Shown here: positions 46,877 through 64,000 of the stretch, piece by piece
Numbering within the stretch: position 1 is the first letter of the stretch
Layout of the letters: every line of letters begins with the position of its first letter
Assembly: GCA_948144175.1 (NCBI GenBank)
Contig: CANXME010002303.1
Coordinates: forward strand, 235,105 to 299,104
DNA length: 64,000 nt
Direction: 5' to 3'
From: Closterium sp. NIES-65
Taxonomy: Eukaryota > Streptophyta > Zygnematophyceae > Desmidiales > Closteriaceae
Notes under the pieces: generated by a model
The model's database searches: none
What the model saw: only the letters and a program-made list of their open reading frames with translations
Told to the model about the DNA's origin: nothing
Program-made: the position numbers and the translations under genes

Positions 46877-47660
46877 CCGTATTCTCTCGGACATAACACC
46901 CTAGGGTATAGCTAAAAATTCAGGGAAAAAATGGGGGGGGTCTCCTCATAGGAAAAAAATACATAATACCCGGGTCTTTACATATGGCATATTTTAGTGT
47001 TAGTGTTTTTTTAATTAGTCAATGTGGGTGTTTTGCTGGTCGTTTTAGCATCACTGCCTGAGGCGCGAATGTGAGTTTCGGCCTCGAACTTCATCGCCCC
47101 CACGAAAATGGCATGTGGCACCTCTCTTGCCACTTGCAACGGAAGATTCACCTGCACGTGGCGACAGAGAAATACTGTCATCACCCGGATATAAGACAGT
47201 GTTGAATAGTAGACAGGGGTTGTCTATTATACGGGTGTCTCTTATAAACGGGGTAGCCTCATTATAAGACACCTATTTGTGTGTAGGGGCAAATGGCAAA
47301 TGTATAACGAGGAAGTATCTTCTAAACGGATTTTTGTCCATTTATAAGACTGATTTTTTTAATGCATGAGATAAGACATACATGTCTTATATCCGGGCGA
47401 TGACGGTAGTGGGAGGGGGCAAATCTCGGCAGATTGCCTTTGAATGTACCGCGAAATTTCATCGAGGGAGAAATTCACACGATATTCTTCCGCTACTCGT
47501 TAACGACTATAATAATGAATCCGTAAGAAAAGGGGGGTGTTATAGAAAATCAGCCAAAAAGGGGGGTATAGTAGAAACGAGGTCTATCATAACACCCACC
47601 CCGCACAAGCTACCCGGGGGTGTACAATTATGGGGGGGTGTTTTGTCCGGGAGTATACGG
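46877..47660. mobile_element. TA-flanked inverted-repeat element (MITE-like), 784 bp
   Basis: Ends are imperfect inverted repeats CCGTATTCTCTCGGACATAA / CCGTATACTCCCGGACAAAA, each followed by CACC and G runs, with TA on both flanks (46875-46876, 47661-47662). TA duplication and non-coding body fit a Tc1/mariner-type miniature element. It lies between the convergent LRR and CHD3 genes and hosts a second element. Confidence 0.7.
47175..47406. mobile_element. Nested TA-flanked inverted-repeat element, 232 bp
   Basis: Ends CTGTCATCACCCGGATATAA / CCGTCATCGCCCGGATATAA with TA flanks (47173-47174, 47407-47408). The ends resemble those of the host element (CCGT...CCCGGA), so the two are probably related families. 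The interior has further TTATAAGAC copies in both senses. Confidence 0.75.
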
Positions 47661-47712
47661 TATGTTAATTCCAGTAGTTCTATAGCTAATCAAATATTGT
47701 ACATCAGCTTGA

Positions 47713-63792
<16,080 letters not shown>

Positions 63793-64000
63793 CTGCCGCC
63801 AGGGTGTTATGGTGCAAGGGCACCCGGAACATAGCATGGGAGCACACCGGGGAAGGGACACAAGGCAAGGGGGTTATGGTGCAAGGGGCAACACGAACAT
63901 AACACAGAAAGACACGGGGCAAGGCAGGGAAAGAGTTCGAGTGGGGTTGGGGGCAAGGGAATGGTGCAGCTTTTCTCTAAGGGAATGCAAGATAGCTACA

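Overview
The window looks like nuclear DNA of a green-lineage eukaryote (streptophyte: land plant or charophyte alga). The reasons are a multi-intron gene for a PICKLE-type CHD3 chromatin remodeller on the minus strand (47713-63792, cut off 5' by the window edge), a plant-style leucine-rich-repeat (LRR) gene, and many Ty1/copia retrotransposons with initiator-tRNA-Met type primer-binding sites. I cannot name the species.

Left half (1-33000) is a transposon nest resolved here by target-site duplications (TSDs). Copia B (584-14389, plus; TSD AAATG) carries copia A (902-8337, minus; TSD TAGCG) in its untranslated leader. A long hairpin (foldback, Mutator-like) element (15319-31793) carries a complete 375-bp miniature LTR retrotransposon (15530-15904; TSD TGACG) in its left arm and copia C (16357-31171; TSD GATAT) at its apex; copia D (23432-30930; TSD CACAC) sits in C's leader. 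These copias have very short LTRs (128-133 bp), a glycine-rich Gag, a private GC-rich minisatellite leader, and a small four-base-loop hairpin beside the primer-binding site whose stem sequence changes from copy to copy while pairing is kept. Their gag-pol frames are decayed by stops, frameshifts and, in B, deletion of the reverse-transcriptase core.

Middle (33000-47700): two minisatellites (20-bp and telomere-like 8-bp units), then an LRR gene split by an 8.8-kb copia F (37018-45784; TSD GACAG) of a different lineage with ~1-kb LTRs. F's right LTR holds a gag-pol-less element G (44023-45502; TSD CCCTC) with the short-LTR family's cis signals. Two TA-flanked, nested inverted-repeat elements lie between the convergent LRR and CHD3 genes.

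Right (47713-64000): fourteen CHD3 exons can be joined in phase, provided four one-base homopolymer deficits are allowed for. The protein ends in an exceptional ~1.2-kb-residue Gln/Ala-rich tail closing on an acidic IIDL motif. Ten of the fourteen exons have one or more extra, partial copies of their splice-site end lying in the introns, and one intron holds a 521-bp hAT-like element. No tRNA, rRNA, CRISPR or bacterial-type features were found.
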